From an uncultured Lachnospiraceae bacterium (GTDB lineage Bacteria; Bacillota; Clostridia; Lachnospirales; Lachnospiraceae): DNA of 64,000 nt. How positions within the stretch are numbered: position 1 is the stretch's first letter; every line of letters starts with the position of its first letter. A model generated the notes under the pieces. It saw only the letters and a program-made list of their open reading frames with translations. It did not search any database and was not told the DNA's origin. A program made the translations under genes and the position numbers. This document shows, one piece after another, positions 9,267-17,581 of this stretch. Location: contig UQLY01000001.1 in the NCBI GenBank assembly GCA_900542015.1, positions 124,001-188,000 on the forward strand, given 5' to 3'.

Positions 9267-9276
9267 ATAGTTACTC

Positions 9277-10101
9277 CTATCCTTTTATACCGGAACTTGC
9301 ATAGGTGCTCATAATATAACGTTGGCAGATTGCAAATAATATCAGCGGAATGATCATTGTTGCCGTAGCCATAGACATGGAAATGGACATATCCGGACTT
9401 CCTTCTGCCCCCACAAACTTCTGCAGAGCCAGAGAAAGGGTATATACCTCTTCCGATTTTAAAATCAATCTGGGCCATACATATTCATTCCATGAATTGA
9501 TAAAGAAAATGATCGCCGTTGAAATGACTGCCGGACGGATGATCGGCAATACGATTTTTAACATGATCGTCCTATGGGGCGTTTTTTCCAGCCGTGCCAC
9601 CTCGATCAATGCCTTTGGTATGGATCGCATCTGCTGCCGCAGCAAAAAGATTCCCATAGCGTCGCTTAACTGAGGCAGAATGACGCCCCACACATTATCC
9701 AATAAGTCAATTTAAAAGAGCGTAATATAATTGGGTATCATTGTTACGGAAAATGGAATGAACATGATGCTGATCAAAATAAAATAAAGGACATTCTTTC
9801 CCGGAAATTTCAAATATACAAATGCATAAGCAACAATAAAGCTGGTAAATACTTTAAAGATCATGACCACCGCAGCGATAAAGAAGGTATTGAACACGAT
9901 CTTAAAATAAGGGATTTTCGTTATGATCGTTTTGTAATTATCCAACGTGGGATTTTTCGGCAGAACGGACAGTACATTTCCATAGATTTCTTTTTGTGTC
10001 TTAAAGGAATTTGCCACCGAAAAGACAATGGGATAAAGCATTATAACGACTAAAAGTATCAATAATACGTGAGCCCATATATATTTTTTCTTAGTTTTCA
10101 T
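9277..10101 (-). pseudogene. CUT1 sugar ABC permease (MalG/MsmG type) split by an in-frame TAA
   Basis: Two open frames, 9712-10101 (129 codons, starting MKTKKKYIWAHVLLILLVV) and 9277-9711, lie in the same frame separated only by TAA at 9714-9712. The sequence reads MIPNYITLF-stop-IDLLDNVWGVILPQL, continuous permease sequence on both sides, so nothing else is lost. Joined, the product is 274 residues with about six membrane spans and the ATPase-docking EAA loop (EVARLEKTPHRTIMLKIVLP), the normal length of a MalG-type subunit. A single base change from AAA, CAA or GAA explains it; a sequencing error is also possible. The downstream part has a possible internal TTG start at 9702. The transporter would be inactive unless the stop is suppressed or false. 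Confidence 0.85.
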
Positions 10102-10984
10102 AATAGATTCCTTTCTCTACAAACCGGATCTCAAGAAATAACAACAGCCCGAAGAGCAGCATTGCCAATACCGCCATAGCAGATGCGGACCCTGTCTGGA
10201 AGATCGTAAAAGCCTCTTTATAGACTGCATAGATCAAATTGGAGCTGTCGTTATTGGGTCCTCCCTGAGTCAGCACATTGATGGGCGTAAATACCCATTG
10301 CAGTCCCCATACCAGGGTTATGAGCAGAGTATAAATTCCCGTTGATGAGCTCATAGGCACAATGATCTTTAAGAAAATCTCCCAGTTGGGAGTCTTTTCC
10401 AGTTTAGCCGTTTCTATCAATTCCATAGGAACGCTTGCCACCCCTGCCATAAGCACAATGATGTTATAGCCGAAGATTTTCCAGGAAGTGACCAGGCTTA
10501 AAATAACGATTACCAGCCCGCTTGTCTGCGACCAGATGGGAAAATCCACTCCAAATCCCTTAAATATTGTTGCGATAGGTCCCGAAAGAGGATTTAATAC
10601 CCATGACATAATGATGGCTCCCACTACCAGGGAAATCAAACTGGGGACAAACAATGCCGTCTTATAAAATGATCTTCCCTTTTTGATCAAAAAAGAAAGC
10701 ACATAGGAAATGATATAGGGAATGACAAAATCGATCACAATAAACAAAATGATATACCAGACCGTATTGCATAAAACCTTATGAAATATAGGATCTGTCA
10801 ATATCTTTTCATAATTGGAAAATCCAACGAATTTTTTGTCAGGGCTTACCATATTCCATTTATAAAAGCTTAATTCCACGGTTCTGATAATGGGCCAAAA
10901 CATGAAAACGGAAAAAACAACTATTGTGGGAAGCATCAATCCAAACGCTAATATTTTTTCTTTTCTTTCTCTTTTCCTTTTCAT
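10091..10984 (-). CDS. Sugar ABC transporter permease (UgpA/MsmF type)
   Basis: 297 residues with about six hydrophobic segments and the CUT1 EAA motif (ETAKLEKTPNWEIFLKIIVP, about 195-214), the ATPase contact. GFSNYEKILTDPIFHKVL is the usual first periplasmic-type loop. It forms the translocation path with the MalG-like partner. It overlaps that gene by 11 nt and lies 20 nt downstream of the TIM-barrel gene, so it is part of one operon. Confidence 0.93.
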   Translation of the reverse strand: MKRKRERKEKILAFGLMLPTIVVFSVFMFWPIIRTVELSFYKWNMVSPDKKFVGFSNYEKILTDPIFHKVLCNTVWYIILFIVIDFVIPYIISYVLSFLIKKGRSFYKTALFVPSLISLVVGAIIMSWVLNPLSGPIATIFKGFGVDFPIWSQTSGLVIVILSLVTSWKIFGYNIIVLMAGVASVPMELIETAKLEKTPNWEIFLKIIVPMSSSTGIYTLLITLVWGLQWVFTPINVLTQGGPNNDSSNLIYAVYKEAFTIFQTGSASAMAVLAMLLFGLLLFLEIRFVEKGIYYEN

Positions 10985-11004
10985 AACTTTCTCCGTTTTT
11001 GCTT

Positions 11005-11826
11005 TTAAGCCGAAGTCAATGCAAGCAGCGTTCTGACCTCATCTTCGATCAGATCCGCACTGATATGTTTACCCGGCGCATATTCCAAGATCCAGTCCGC
11101 ATCCGGCGTTTTCTTTTCCATATGATCAAGTAACGACTTTAGCTTTTCTTTATCCAGGGTCATGTTTTCCTCAAATAACGGTCTGTGTATATCTCCGCTG
11201 CCGTCATTATTGTGGAGATGATAGGATTTGATCCTGTCTCCTAATTCATCTATCACGTGTTCCAGATTCCAGTTATTTAAGATGGCATGTCCTATATCGA
11301 TAAGGCATCCTACTGTTCCGGGAAGTTTTTGGAACAGTTCAATGAATTCCTGCTCTCCGAAGAGCATGTTTCCATACATGGTCTCCCCTACATTTTCAAC
11401 TAACAGACAAACGCCGTTTTTCTCCGCCTCTTTTGCAATTTCCCGGATGCTTTCAATGACATTTTCCTGATATTGCTCTTTATCTTCCGGTGCGAATCCA
11501 CGCTGGTTGGTGTGCATCACAATGGATTTTGCTCCGTATACCTGATAAACTTCAAACGCCATTTGATACGCCTGGATCAGCTTTTCATGTTCCCTGCTGT
11601 TCAACGGACTGGTTGCTTCCACCTCTTCATAGGGTCCGTGAAATGTGATATGAAATGGCGAAAACCGTTCCTTTTGCTTTAATAATTCTTTCATATATTC
11701 CGGTTTATCAGAAAACATGGACAACTCTGCCCCTGCATCTGCAAATTCCAGCCTGTCCAATATTTCTAACAGAAAATCATACTGGTCAAAATTCACACAA
11801 TAACACGCTATATTTAAAAATCTCAT
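11005..11826 (-). CDS. Sugar phosphate isomerase/epimerase-type TIM barrel protein
   Basis: 273 residues of the AP-endonuclease 2-like (xylose isomerase-like) TIM barrel. Candidate metal ligands are FHGP near 64, MHTNQ near 106, LVENVGET near 145, IDIGHA near 178 and SYHLHNNDGSGDIH near 203-216. These enzymes isomerise or epimerise free or phosphorylated sugars or polyols. Its place between the binding protein and the permeases suggests it acts on the imported sugar, which cannot be named from sequence. Confidence 0.85.
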   Translation of the reverse strand: MRFLNIACYCVNFDQYDFLLEILDRLEFADAGAELSMFSDKPEYMKELLKQKERFSPFHITFHGPYEEVEATSPLNSREHEKLIQAYQMAFEVYQVYGAKSIVMHTNQRGFAPEDKEQYQENVIESIREIAKEAEKNGVCLLVENVGETMYGNMLFGEQEFIELFQKLPGTVGCLIDIGHAILNNWNLEHVIDELGDRIKSYHLHNNDGSGDIHRPLFEENMTLDKEKLKSLLDHMEKKTPDADWILEYAPGKHISADLIEDEVRTLLALTSA

Positions 11827-11889
11827 AGGTATCTTCTCCTCAATAGAATACCGGAAGGGAAACTCTGTTCCCCTCCGCTATTTCAGGCT

Positions 11890-13251
11890 TTACTGATCCA
11901 TTAACTCATTCGCTTTATCCTGCAGTTCTGCTAAAGCTTCCGCAGCAGGCTTATCGCCGTTCATGATCACGTCTCTGGTATCGAGCAGTCCCTGTTCAAT
12001 CTCAAGTCCGGCATCTCCCGGGAATGATACAAAAGGCACCAGATATTCCATTTGATCCAGACTTGCGTTTAACTGGGGTGCTTCCTCCAGATATGCTTTA
12101 AAATCGTCTAATTCCGTTACATCCTTGCGGGGCGGAACATAACCGGTTGCTTTTGTCCAGTCAACATGTGCCTCTGCAGTTGTAATGAACTGAATCCATT
12201 CCCATGCGCCCTGCTGTTCTTCTTCGTCCAGAGCAGTGATGGCAAGGAAGTTTCCGCCTACCGGGATGCGTCTTTCATTTGTTCCATAAGAAGGCATAGG
12301 TCCTGCCGCCACCTCAAAATCGGAGGCTTCCACGATACCTGTATTCCAACCGATCGTTGCCGCGATCATTGCCACCTTGCCGCTGGAAAATGCCTCTTTG
12401 ATAGGCTCTCCAAGAACATAGGTAGCCGCTCCGTCTTTATTGATCAGATCTGCGATTCCCTGCAGCGCTTCGCTTCCTTCTTCAGATGCAAATGTTGCTG
12501 TCATCGTTCCGTCATCGTTATAGTTGACCATGCGACCGCCGTCGGATTCGATCTCATACTGTTCAACCCAGAAGTCACTGGCTGCTGCGATCGCAAGACC
12601 GTATTCTCCTGTATTTTCCTTTACCGTTCTTGCCCAGTCATATAATTCATCCGTTGTCTGGGGCAAATTGCTTGTATCCAGTCCTGCTTCCTCCAACAGT
12701 TCTGTATTGTAATAGATGACAGGTGTACTTAAAGAATAAGGAACACCGGCTACCTTTCCGTCCTGTGTGGTGCAAAGCTCTGTGATATTGGGCAGGTAAT
12801 TGTCCAGATAACTTTCATCCAGTTCCTTAATATCTACATATTGATGGTTCTCGGTAAAATAGTTTAACCAGTAATATCCTACCTGGATAACTCCCGGTGC
12901 ATTGCCCGCAGCCGCCTCAGCCTGCAGCTGCTGCATGATCCCTTTGTAATCCTCTGTCATAAATACCGGCTTAATGGTATATTTGTCCTGACTTGCATTA
13001 AATAATTCCGCATACTCTTCAATGGTAGGACCTCCGGCAGTTTCAGAATTCTTATGCCAATATTCAATTTCAATTCTTTCTGTTGTTTCTTCGCCTTCAG
13101 CTTCTGCTTCTTGTGTTTCTCCGGCAGCATTTTCCGCATTAGCCTCATTCTGAGCACGAACGGGTTCCTTTTCCGTTGAACCGCAGCCAACCAGACCAGC
13201 CATCATGCAGCCTGCCAAAATTCCGGCAAGTACCTTGTTAAATTTTTTCAT
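11890..13251 (-). CDS. Sugar ABC transporter substrate-binding lipoprotein
   Basis: 453 residues from the chosen start. MKKFNKVLAGILAG leads into a lipobox ending LVGCGS, followed by an acidic Glu/Ala-rich linker (about 25-60) and a type-1 extracellular solute-binding domain (IEIEYWHKNSETAGGPTIEE, later GGNFLAI and EWIQFITTAEAHVDW). It is displayed on the outer face of the membrane and delivers sugar to the permeases. An ATG five codons earlier (13266) overlaps GGAGG, which stands 8 nt before the second ATG; the latter is therefore the start. It is the first gene of the operon. Confidence 0.94.
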   Translation of the reverse strand: MKKFNKVLAGILAGCMMAGLVGCGSTEKEPVRAQNEANAENAAGETQEAEAEGEETTERIEIEYWHKNSETAGGPTIEEYAELFNASQDKYTIKPVFMTEDYKGIMQQLQAEAAAGNAPGVIQVGYYWLNYFTENHQYVDIKELDESYLDNYLPNITELCTTQDGKVAGVPYSLSTPVIYYNTELLEEAGLDTSNLPQTTDELYDWARTVKENTGEYGLAIAAASDFWVEQYEIESDGGRMVNYNDDGTMTATFASEEGSEALQGIADLINKDGAATYVLGEPIKEAFSSGKVAMIAATIGWNTGIVEASDFEVAAGPMPSYGTNERRIPVGGNFLAITALDEEEQQGAWEWIQFITTAEAHVDWTKATGYVPPRKDVTELDDFKAYLEEAPQLNASLDQMEYLVPFVSFPGDAGLEIEQGLLDTRDVIMNGDKPAAEALAELQDKANELMDQ

Positions 13252-13297
13252 CCTTTCTACCTCCATGTTTTTAAAACACTTGCTAAGTACAAACTGA

Positions 13298-13325
13298 ATT
13301 ATAAATTTCCCCCTCCTGTCTTCAA
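13298..13325 (-). promoter_or_regulatory. Promoter of the sugar ABC operon
   Basis: Minus-strand TTGAAG (13320-13325) and TATAAT (13298-13303) are 16 bp apart, about 50 nt before the binding-protein start. The adjoining TTGTAAAG/TTTTGTAA direct repeat (about 13334-13352) could be a regulator site; that part is only a suggestion. Confidence 0.6.
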
Positions 13326-13367
13326 ATCAAACTCTTGTAAAGTTTTGTAAAAAATAAGTATATCCCA

Positions 13368-13441
13368 TTGACTTTCTTAATGTTTTTGAAATAATATCTC
13401 AAATTAGATAACCGATTTTTTTATTTTTGAAACAAGTTGTT
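13368..13441 (+). promoter_or_regulatory. Promoter and candidate operator of the DeoR regulator pair
   Basis: TTGACT (13368-13373) and TAATAT (13392-13397) are 18 bp apart. Downstream, AACAAGTTGTT (13431-13441) is a perfect 5-1-5 palindrome between promoter and gene, a reasonable place for autoregulatory binding. The operator assignment is inference. Confidence 0.5.
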
Positions 13442-13487
13442 CAGATAAAACACAAAACCTTTCAATGCTGACCTACGGAGGCAAAAA

Positions 13488-14267
13488 ATGAAAAAAGAAA
13501 TGCGCCATCAGATGATCTTAGACTTTTTAAAACAGGAGAAATCTTTATCTGTCCAGGAACTGGCTTTCAGGCTGCAGGTTTCTCCTGCAACGGTCAGGAG
13601 CGATCTGAATTTGTTAGCCGGACAAAAGGAGCTGATCCGTACCCACGGCGGAGCAGTCTATCCCTCTCTGGGACTGCAGAAATCCATTACTATTCCCGTG
13701 CCGCATCCTGAAAAAATCGCAAATCTGGAATTAAAAGAAAGCATTGCCATGGAAGCGGTAAAACTCATATCGGAAAACGACACAATTTTTATTGGCTGTG
13801 GAAGCACATTTTATGTATTTGCAAAATATTTAAACACTTTTAAAAACTTAAAAGTGGTTACCACCAATCTGAATGTGGCTTACGAGCTCGCTTCCGGCTC
13901 CCACAGCGTCTATTTTATCGGCGGAGAATTGATGGAGCTGGACGGCATTTACTATACCGGAGGTCCCAAGATCCCTTACGAACTGGAAAAGGTCTATGTC
14001 AATAAAGCCTTTATCGGCGTAAGCGGCATCGACCTGAAAGCAGGATTGACCATTTATGATCTGACCCAGTTTAATCTTTATTCCTCCATCCATAAGATTG
14101 CAAGAAAAACCATCCTTGTCAGCGATATGACCAAATTCGGATGCCAGAGCGCCCACTTGTTAGGACCCATCAAGGGTTTTGTCAATACTGTTGTAACCAA
14201 TAAGGAAATCCATCCTTCCTACAAGGATGCTATCTTAGATATGGGAATAGAATTTGTTACTGCATAA
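13488..14267 (+). CDS. DeoR-family transcriptional regulator (first of a tandem pair)
   Basis: 259 residues. The N-terminal winged helix (LSVQELAFRLQVSPATVRSD, about 20-39) is followed by the DeoR wing with THGGAVYP. The C-terminal sugar-phosphate-sensing domain has FIGCGSTFYVFA near 104, VVTTNLNVAYELA, GGELMELDGIYYTGGP and IGVSGIDLKAGLT. Such proteins repress sugar operons until a phosphorylated sugar binds. It is divergent from the ABC operon across 221 bp, so that operon is the likely target. GGAGG precedes the ATG by 7 nt. Confidence 0.93.
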   Translation: MKKEMRHQMILDFLKQEKSLSVQELAFRLQVSPATVRSDLNLLAGQKELIRTHGGAVYPSLGLQKSITIPVPHPEKIANLELKESIAMEAVKLISENDTIFIGCGSTFYVFAKYLNTFKNLKVVTTNLNVAYELASGSHSVYFIGGELMELDGIYYTGGPKIPYELEKVYVNKAFIGVSGIDLKAGLTIYDLTQFNLYSSIHKIARKTILVSDMTKFGCQSAHLLGPIKGFVNTVVTNKEIHPSYKDAILDMGIEFVTA

Positions 14268-14279
14268 AGGAGACTTATC

Positions 14280-15101
14280 ATGCTGCCTGCTGAAAGAAGA
14301 GAACTGATCCAGAAGATCATTGTTTCGGAGAAAACTATAACATTTCAGGAATTGTTGTCGAAAGTAGACGCTTCCCATTCCACGCTGTACCGGGATTTGC
14401 TGCAATTTGAAAAAATAGGGATGGTCTCTATAAAAAACGGATTGATCTCTTTGACACATATATCCAAGACCAACTACCTGATTCCCAATGAAACTGCCAT
14501 TCCTGCCCCTTCCAACTATGCACAGCAAAAATCCATCGCCGACGTTGCTGTCAAAATGATTTCCGATATGGACAGCATCTTTATCGGTGAGGGTCTGCTT
14601 TGTCTCCTTCTCGCCAAAAATATCCGGAAACAGGACCGACTAAAAAACATCACAGTTGTCACAAACAATTTCAGCGTGGCATTGGAATTGGAAAATTTCA
14701 TTGCCCACGTATATTTGCTGGGCGGAGACCTGCTTCAAAACACCGAAAATCTCTATACCGGCGGTCCCAGGATCGAAAGCAATCTCAGCACTATTTTTGT
14801 CAGCAAAGCGTTTGCCTGTGTGGACGGTATCGACTTTCAATCCGGCTATACCATGCATGAATTGTCACAATTAAGCATGCTGTCACACCTGCCGGATTTT
14901 TCTGCCCAGACCATTTTTCTGATTCCTTCCTCCCAGTTTGGATACAATTCCATTCATCAGCTGGCTCCTGTACATTTCTCTGACAAAATCATCACGGATC
15001 ATCTATTGGATAAAAAATATCGTTCCGCCTTTTCTTCCTTAAAAAAGCCGGAACTTGTGATTGCTTCTTCCGGATGCCCGGCAACAAAAAAAGCACCCTG
15101 A
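14280..15101 (+). CDS. DeoR-family transcriptional regulator (second of a tandem pair)
   Basis: 273 residues with the same domain order as its upstream neighbour. The HTH segment is ITFQELLSKVDASHSTLYRD and the sensor domain shows FIGEGLLCLLLAKNI, VVTNNFSVALELE, GGDLLQNTENLYTGGP and CVDGIDFQSGYTMHEL. Divergence in the HTH and in the ligand loop (GEG in place of GCG) suggests a different DNA site or effector, or heteromer formation. It starts 12 nt after the first regulator with GGAG in between. Its stop lies inside a terminator hairpin. Confidence 0.9.
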   Translation: MLPAERRELIQKIIVSEKTITFQELLSKVDASHSTLYRDLLQFEKIGMVSIKNGLISLTHISKTNYLIPNETAIPAPSNYAQQKSIADVAVKMISDMDSIFIGEGLLCLLLAKNIRKQDRLKNITVVTNNFSVALELENFIAHVYLLGGDLLQNTENLYTGGPRIESNLSTIFVSKAFACVDGIDFQSGYTMHELSQLSMLSHLPDFSAQTIFLIPSSQFGYNSIHQLAPVHFSDKIITDHLLDKKYRSAFSSLKKPELVIASSGCPATKKAP

Positions 15102-15116
15102 TCTGAGTGCTTTTCA
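15088..15116 (+). terminator. Terminator of the DeoR pair
   Basis: AAAAAGCAC and GTGCTTTT pair around a CCTGATCTGA loop and end in a T run. The hairpin includes the stop codon of the second regulator. Confidence 0.75.
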
Positions 15117-15171
15117 TTTATCAGTCACGATTCTGTGCTAAAGCTGAATAATATCCGAACGGTCAGTGTAT

Positions 15172-15200
15172 ATTGCATCCGCAATGCTTTTATGCTACAC
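15172..15200 (+). promoter_or_regulatory. Promoter of the DUF4430-ECF pair
   Basis: TTGCAT (15172-15177) and TACACT (15195-15200) are 17 bp apart, 44 nt before the chosen start. No riboswitch consensus was seen in this leader. Confidence 0.55.
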
Positions 15201-15244
15201 TTTCCTAAGTGTCAAAAAATACAGGTCTCAGAAAGGAACTCTCA

Positions 15245-15667
15245 ATGAACGAAACAACCCAAAAAAGCAATAAAAAACCGATGATCATTGCCGTAGCGGT
15301 GATTATCGCATTGATCGCCGTTTTTGCGGCAGTTTATTTTATTTTTTCTCCGAAAGCGGCAAAGGGCGCAAAATCCGTTACCCTTACCGTCGTGGACGAT
15401 GCGGGGAAAGAAACTGTTTACGATGTGGACACGGACGCGGAATATCTTTCCGAAGTATTTGATGAGATTGACGGCTTGACAGTAGAAGGCGAAGTCGGCG
15501 ACTATGGTCTTTTTATCCAGACCGTAAACGGACTGACAGCCGATTATGACAAGGACGGCGCTTACTGGAGCATCTATGTGAACGGAACCTACGGTTCCTA
15601 TGCCGCCGACCTGCAGCCCGTATACGACGGGGATGAATTTTCATTAGTATATGAAGGCGCAGAATAA
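15245..15667 (+). CDS. Membrane-anchored DUF4430 (transcobalamin C-terminal-like) protein
   Basis: 140 residues from the ATG preceded by AAAGGAA; an upstream in-frame ATG (15209) lacks a ribosome site. Residues 12-34 form one membrane anchor, and the rest is an extracellular domain. GLTADYDKDGAYWSIYVNG followed by VYDGDEFSLVYE is the typical DUF4430 end, a fold also found as the beta-domain of transcobalamin-type proteins. It overlaps the start of an ECF S component by 17 nt and lies convergent to the cobalamin operon. It may therefore be a surface ligand-binding partner of that transporter, possibly for a corrinoid; the ligand is inference. Confidence 0.8.
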   Translation: MNETTQKSNKKPMIIAVAVIIALIAVFAAVYFIFSPKAAKGAKSVTLTVVDDAGKETVYDVDTDAEYLSEVFDEIDGLTVEGEVGDYGLFIQTVNGLTADYDKDGAYWSIYVNGTYGSYAADLQPVYDGDEFSLVYEGAE

Positions 15668-16172
15668 AACTCCCCTGACAGGGAAAGATATCGCACTGAT
15701 CGGTATGATGACGGCGACGCTGGAAGCAGGCAAGCTCGCATTATCCTTTCTGCCAAATGTGGAAATCGTATCCCTGTTAATCATACTTTATACGCTTTTC
15801 TTTGGTCGGAAGACCGTATATGCGGTTTTGGTCTTTATTCTATTAGAGGGCTGCCTGTACGGATTCGGGATCTGGTGGGTCATGTATCTTTACACCTGGC
15901 CCCTGCTCTCCTTCTTTGCCTGGCGCCTTCGTAAATATGCCGCTCCCCTGCCCTATGCCATTCTTTCCGGCGTTTTCGGTCTGTTTTACGGCGCCCTCTG
16001 CTCCCTCCCCTATTTGCTGATCGGGGGCTGGTCCATGGCGTTTTCCTGGTGGGTCGCGGGTATCCCCTACGATATCATTCACTGTGTCTCAAATTTTATC
16101 TTATGTCTGATTTTATTCAAACCGCTCTACCGGGTATTCAGCAAAGTCGGTCAAAATTACCGCTCCCGGTAG
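15651..16172 (+). CDS. ECF transporter S component (substrate-specific membrane subunit)
   Basis: 173 residues, mostly hydrophobic with about six membrane spans. The helix-1 pattern GKDIALIGMMTATLEAGK and the loops around EGCLYGFGIWWVMYLYTWP resemble energy-coupling-factor S units. These bind a vitamin or cofactor and share a common EcfAAT motor encoded elsewhere. No EcfA or EcfT gene is nearby. It is translationally coupled to the DUF4430 gene. Its last 16 nt overlap the end of cobB on the other strand. A corrinoid or a B12 precursor is a reasonable but unproven substrate given the neighbours. Confidence 0.8.
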   Translation: MKAQNKTPLTGKDIALIGMMTATLEAGKLALSFLPNVEIVSLLIILYTLFFGRKTVYAVLVFILLEGCLYGFGIWWVMYLYTWPLLSFFAWRLRKYAAPLPYAILSGVFGLFYGALCSLPYLLIGGWSMAFSWWVAGIPYDIIHCVSNFILCLILFKPLYRVFSKVGQNYRSR

Positions 16173-17581
16173 GCTGCCGCCTTTTTCACAAAAGCTTTGG
16201 CAAAATGCGGGTTTGACGGATAATATAAATGGGGAAAGCCCCAAAAACAGCTTTGCGTGGCAGTCACGCAGGCATAGGTTTTTCCCGTGACCGGTTTGCG
16301 GGCAAGACAATCGCCTCCGTTATTTTCACTGTCATAATAGTGAAATTCATGTCCTCTGATTCTTTCTCCCTTCGGCAGGAACCCTTCTTCCCTTTCCTCC
16401 AATTCAATATAACCGAAACGCACCAGCTTCCCGGCGTCATGACATTGTGCAGGGATCGCCCCAACCATGGCATAGGACTTTCCTTCCCGATCCTTTAAGG
16501 AATCATGAAGATACAAAAAGCCGCCGCATTCCGCCACCGTGGGCATTCCGCTCTCTATTGCCTTCCGGATGGCTGTCCGCATGGCGCTGTTTTCCTCCAG
16601 CTTACCTGCATACAGCTCCGGATAACCGCCTCCGAGCAACAGCCCGCTGCATCCTGCGGGCAGCGTCTGATCTCTGAGCGGAGAAAAACGGACCAGCTTC
16701 GCCCCGTATTCTTCCAACAGGCGCAAATTGTCCTCATAGTAAAAACAAAACGCTTCGTCCGACGCTACCGCAATTACCGGAGCGTCTCTCTTTTTCGACG
16801 CCGCCGCGACCGCCGGGGCGTCCCCGTCCGCCTGCGTTTGCTGCGGCTTTGTACCGCCGCCGGAGGACGCTTTAAGCGGCAGCGCAATCTCCCCCGCCGT
16901 TTTTCCGATCTGCAGGATTTCCCGGACCGCGATTGTTTTTTTCAATTCTTCAGCAAGCATTTGCAGCCGTTCTTTGATATGCTCCGTTTCATCGGGCATG
17001 ATCAGCCCCAGATGCCTGCTTTCGATTTGAAATTGCCTGCGCTCCGGAAAATAGCCCAGAACGGAAACAGGCAGTTCTTTTTCTATAAGCGGTCTGAGCG
17101 TTTCGTAAGAGGCGGCTGACATCCTGTTTAAAATAACGCCTTTGATCAGGTGTTTTGTATCATAGGCAAGAAAGCCCGCAATCATGGGTATCACGGACCG
17201 CCCCATTCCTTTTGCGTCCACCGTCAGGATAATCGGCGTTCCGGTGACCCTGGCAAGATGGTAGGAAGATCCTTCTTCACGGACACCGCCAAGCCCGTCG
17301 TATAACCCCATAACGCCCTCCAGCACCGCAAAATCTCCCTCTTTCCTGTTTTGCACAAGCAGCGCCTTCGTCTCCTCCTCTCCGGTAAAAAACGTATCCA
17401 GATTTTTAGAAGGAACGCCAAGCACCTTGCGGTGGAACATGGGATCGATATAGTCGGGACCGCATTTATAGGAAACGGCGTTAAGCCCCATATTTATCAA
17501 AGCCTGCAAAAGTCCGCAGGTAATCGTCGTTTTGCCGCTCCCGCTCTTCGGCGCGGCGATCATAACCCGGTCAAGCCTCAT
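16157..17581 (-). CDS. cbiA: Cobyrinate a,c-diamide synthase (CbiA/CobB)
   Basis: 474 residues from an ATG with AGGAGG 7 nt upstream, 11 nt inside the preceding gene; an ATG eight codons earlier has no such site. The N-terminal ATPase domain has PKSGSGKTT (P-loop). The C-terminal type-1 glutamine amidotransferase domain has GGGYPELYAGKL and the catalytic Cys in VAECGGFLYL. It amidates side chains a and c of (cobalt-)cobyrinic acid using glutamine and ATP. Between the halves (about 238-265) is a Gly/Thr/Gln/Ala-rich linker in which DAPAVAAAS and DAPVIAVAS look like a duplicated strand. It is the last gene of the operon. Confidence 0.95.
   Translation of the reverse strand: MRLDRVMIAAPKSGSGKTTITCGLLQALINMGLNAVSYKCGPDYIDPMFHRKVLGVPSKNLDTFFTGEEETKALLVQNRKEGDFAVLEGVMGLYDGLGGVREEGSSYHLARVTGTPIILTVDAKGMGRSVIPMIAGFLAYDTKHLIKGVILNRMSAASYETLRPLIEKELPVSVLGYFPERRQFQIESRHLGLIMPDETEHIKERLQMLAEELKKTIAVREILQIGKTAGEIALPLKASSGGGTKPQQTQADGDAPAVAAASKKRDAPVIAVASDEAFCFYYEDNLRLLEEYGAKLVRFSPLRDQTLPAGCSGLLLGGGYPELYAGKLEENSAMRTAIRKAIESGMPTVAECGGFLYLHDSLKDREGKSYAMVGAIPAQCHDAGKLVRFGYIELEEREEGFLPKGERIRGHEFHYYDSENNGGDCLARKPVTGKTYACVTATQSCFWGFPHLYYPSNPHFAKAFVKKAAAYRER

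Noticed and set aside
9712..9714. Recoded amino acid (selenocysteine or pyrrolysine) at the permease stop
   Set aside because: The codon is TAA, not TGA or TAG, and no recoding structure is expected in this family.
9703..9720. Frameshift in the permease
   Set aside because: Both halves are in the same frame; only a substitution is needed.
12166..12645. 159-codon frame opposite the sugar-binding protein gene
   Set aside because: Cys- and Arg-rich shadow sequence without a start signal; the other strand encodes a clear lipoprotein.
15102..15244. Cobalamin riboswitch before the DUF4430 gene
   Set aside because: No B12 box or other aptamer consensus could be found in this leader.
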